A stretch of DNA of 36,158 bases from Bacteroidota bacterium (GTDB lineage: Bacteria; Bacteroidota; Bacteroidia; Chitinophagales; Saprospiraceae): NCBI GenBank assembly GCA_014190515.1, contig BJGN01000017.1, positions 1 to 36,158 on the forward strand. Reading direction: 5' to 3'. Each line of letters starts with the position of its first letter. Within the stretch, counting starts at the first letter, position 1. Below, piece by piece: positions 34,767 to 36,158 of the stretch. The notes beneath the pieces are model-generated. The model was given only the letters and a program-made list of their open reading frames with translations. It was not told the origin of the DNA and ran no database searches. The position numbers were made by a program, and so were the translations under genes.

Positions 34767-35369
34767 TTAATAATTGATTTCATCCCAGGATTTGAACTTA
34801 TGGGGGCCAATTAACTTTTCCTCCAAATAAGTATCTTCAAATTTTTTGACTGATGATCTTAATTCTGAGATACTAGTCACCATACCAGGCACCAATTTAG
34901 CTAGTTCCGCAACGAGAGAAAGTAAAGAATTTCCATCAACAGTAGCATCTGTCACATCCTGGATAGTCAGTTGCAGATTACTTTGATAGAATGAGGTCAA
35001 ATCATTGATATCTGAAGTTAATCCACTGGTATAATCCTCCGGAAAATCTTGAATATACTGAAGCTTTCTTTCATTCATAAAATCAGCTTTGATATCTAGT
35101 AGTTGAGCGTTGAATTTATCAACCGTTTTTTGATAAGCTGTTTTAACCCTATTGATTTCCGCAGCGGAGTAATTTTGTTTGTTTTCCTTGAAAGTAAGTA
35201 CCAAATTTTCTGATTCCAATCGTAAATCCTTAAATTTTTGCATAAAAGGGGTTTCAATAAATGCCCTTAAAGCTCCATCCATTTTTTCCCTTTTCTGAGG
35301 ATATACAACCAATGGATTGGTCAATAAGAATATAAAAATGGGTATGATATAGGAGATTCCCGTTTTCAT
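34767..35369 (-). CDS. Exported helical protein of unknown family, paralogue B
   Basis: A 200-residue protein with a signal peptide (1-24, ending LVVYPQ) and a helical domain at about 30-200 that matches the N-terminal part of the 316-residue neighbour over its whole length (FMQKFKDLRLESEN, RVKTAYQKTVDKFNAQL, KLQYIQDFPEDY). It lacks the low-complexity tail. No known domain is recognised. It lies 21 bases before paralogue A and 19 bases after the anti-sigma-like gene, so the two probably arose by tandem duplication inside the operon. It may pair with its paralogue through the coiled-coil segments; this is not shown. Confidence 0.8.
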   Translation of the reverse strand: MKTGISYIIPIFIFLLTNPLVVYPQKREKMDGALRAFIETPFMQKFKDLRLESENLVLTFKENKQNYSAAEINRVKTAYQKTVDKFNAQLLDIKADFMNERKLQYIQDFPEDYTSGLTSDINDLTSFYQSNLQLTIQDVTDATVDGNSLLSLVAELAKLVPGMVTSISELRSSVKKFEDTYLEEKLIGPHKFKSWDEINY

Positions 35370-35388
35370 AATGATTGTTGATTAAAAA

Positions 35389-36158
35389 TTAATTGAAATA
35401 TTTTGCGATTATCAATTTTTGCAAAAGAGCCTCTGCTTCTTTATTATAAATAAAAGATTCATTTTCAGATAGTTCCTTTAACAAACGATTGTTTTCTTCC
35501 GACCAGGACTTCAATTTTAGTTCACATAACAAAAAACCATATTGCCCCTGATATTTAACATCTTCATCTCCTGACTTTGAACCTTGAATAAAAGCATTGG
35601 AAGCAGCTGAAAAATTGTCTATTTGGTAATATGCATTTCCAAGTAAAATTTGTCCCATAAAAAAACGGTCATCGTCTGAAGTTATTGAGGTTAATAAAGA
35701 TATGGCCATTTCACTTTTGTTATTAGTAATAAAAGAAGAAGCTTTCTCTATTATATCATCTGCAACCATATTCGTTCCACGGACTTCCTGCATTTGAGGA
35801 ACATAATTTTCTGCCAGATGCTGATAAGAAAATTCATTACCTAAATATAAATAGCTGGACACCCCTAACAATAAGGCTACGGAAGCGGCAATAGTCCATT
35901 TGTACCTGGAAGGATTTAGATTCCTAATAACTGCACCAGAAGATTCAGGTTTCTCTTGAGGCAATGGAAAAGCGCTTAATTTCTTTTTCAAATCCTGAGA
36001 AATAAAAGATTCCAGAAGTTCTTGAGCAAGAAGGTGTTTTTTATATTCCTCTGCTAATGCAGGATTATCTTGAATTTCCTTTTCAAGTTGCATTTTTTCA
36101 TCGCCAAATAATTCCTTATTGGCCAATGCCATCAGTTTTTCTGTGTACTCAGAAGTAT
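35389..36158 (-). CDS. Anti-sigma-like single-span membrane protein with TPR-like C-terminus (partial)
   Basis: The frame is open to the window edge, so the N-terminus is cut; 255 residues are visible, 8 of them before the first ATG (36130-36132). The cytoplasmic part (YTEKLMALANKELFGDEKMQLEKEIQDNPALAEEYKKH) resembles the helical, zinc-free anti-sigma domains of Bacteroidota. One membrane helix follows at about residues 87-105 (TIAASVALLLGVSSYLYLG), then a helical periplasmic part with TPR-like pairs (LGNAYYQIDNFSAASNAFIQGSKSG). It is the first visible gene of the operon; an ECF sigma factor just beyond the edge would be expected from this architecture but is not visible. It may control or scaffold the downstream protease genes. 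Confidence 0.7.
   Translation of the reverse strand, partial: TSEYTEKLMALANKELFGDEKMQLEKEIQDNPALAEEYKKHLLAQELLESFISQDLKKKLSAFPLPQEKPESSGAVIRNLNPSRYKWTIAASVALLLGVSSYLYLGNEFSYQHLAENYVPQMQEVRGTNMVADDIIEKASSFITNNKSEMAISLLTSITSDDDRFFMGQILLGNAYYQIDNFSAASNAFIQGSKSGDEDVKYQGQYGFLLCELKLKSWSEENNRLLKELSENESFIYNKEAEALLQKLIIAKYFN

Overview
The window is AT-rich DNA with a gene set typical of the phylum Bacteroidota. It has a PorP/SprF-type outer-membrane protein beside a giant adhesin carrying a gliding-type (CHU_C, type B) C-terminal sorting domain, a DUF1573 lipoprotein next to yajC, a DUF5686-like barrel, a Bacteroidota-style C39 exporter, and several -7 boxes of the form TAnnTTTG in front of genes. No genus can be named from sequence alone; a gliding or surface-adhesive member of the Saprospiria/Chitinophagia type is a guess. 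No rRNA, tRNA, CRISPR array, insertion sequence or phage gene was seen. No gene-free stretch exceeds 300 bases.

Left part (1-8.6 kb): the 3' end of smc converges with a large AsmA-like envelope protein. Divergent from the latter runs RNase D, followed 2 bases later by a fused two-ATPase ABC protein with no permease nearby. Next come a small single-span membrane protein and a convergent pair, fmt followed by a metallo-beta-lactamase-fold hydrolase.

Middle part (8.6-22.4 kb): a tight three-gene operon holds an alpha/beta hydrolase, a C39 peptidase-containing ABC exporter and its HlyD-type adaptor; no precursor peptide is visible. After a bidirectional terminator come DUF1573-yajC (minus), GH15 glucoamylase-like enzyme plus shikimate kinase (plus, overlapping), and a minus-strand trio folE - SDR - short DUF5686-like barrel. 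Then follow lpdA with a strong terminator and an SSS-family sodium/solute symporter.

Right part (22.4 kb to the end) is the most distinctive region: at least seven consecutive minus-strand genes with gaps of 1-28 bases, ending in a perfect 17-bp hairpin terminator. In transcription order they are: an anti-sigma-like membrane protein (cut by the window edge), two paralogous exported proteins of unknown family, a secreted papain-like protease with a DUF4384-like tail, a secreted caspase-fold protease with a beta-propeller-like N-terminus, a 1944-residue repeat adhesin with a type IX secretion signal, and a PorP/SprF protein. I read this as a co-expressed cell-surface system that pairs two unrelated, apparently active cysteine proteases with a T9SS adhesin. 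The pairing is seen in the sequence; the function is inferred.
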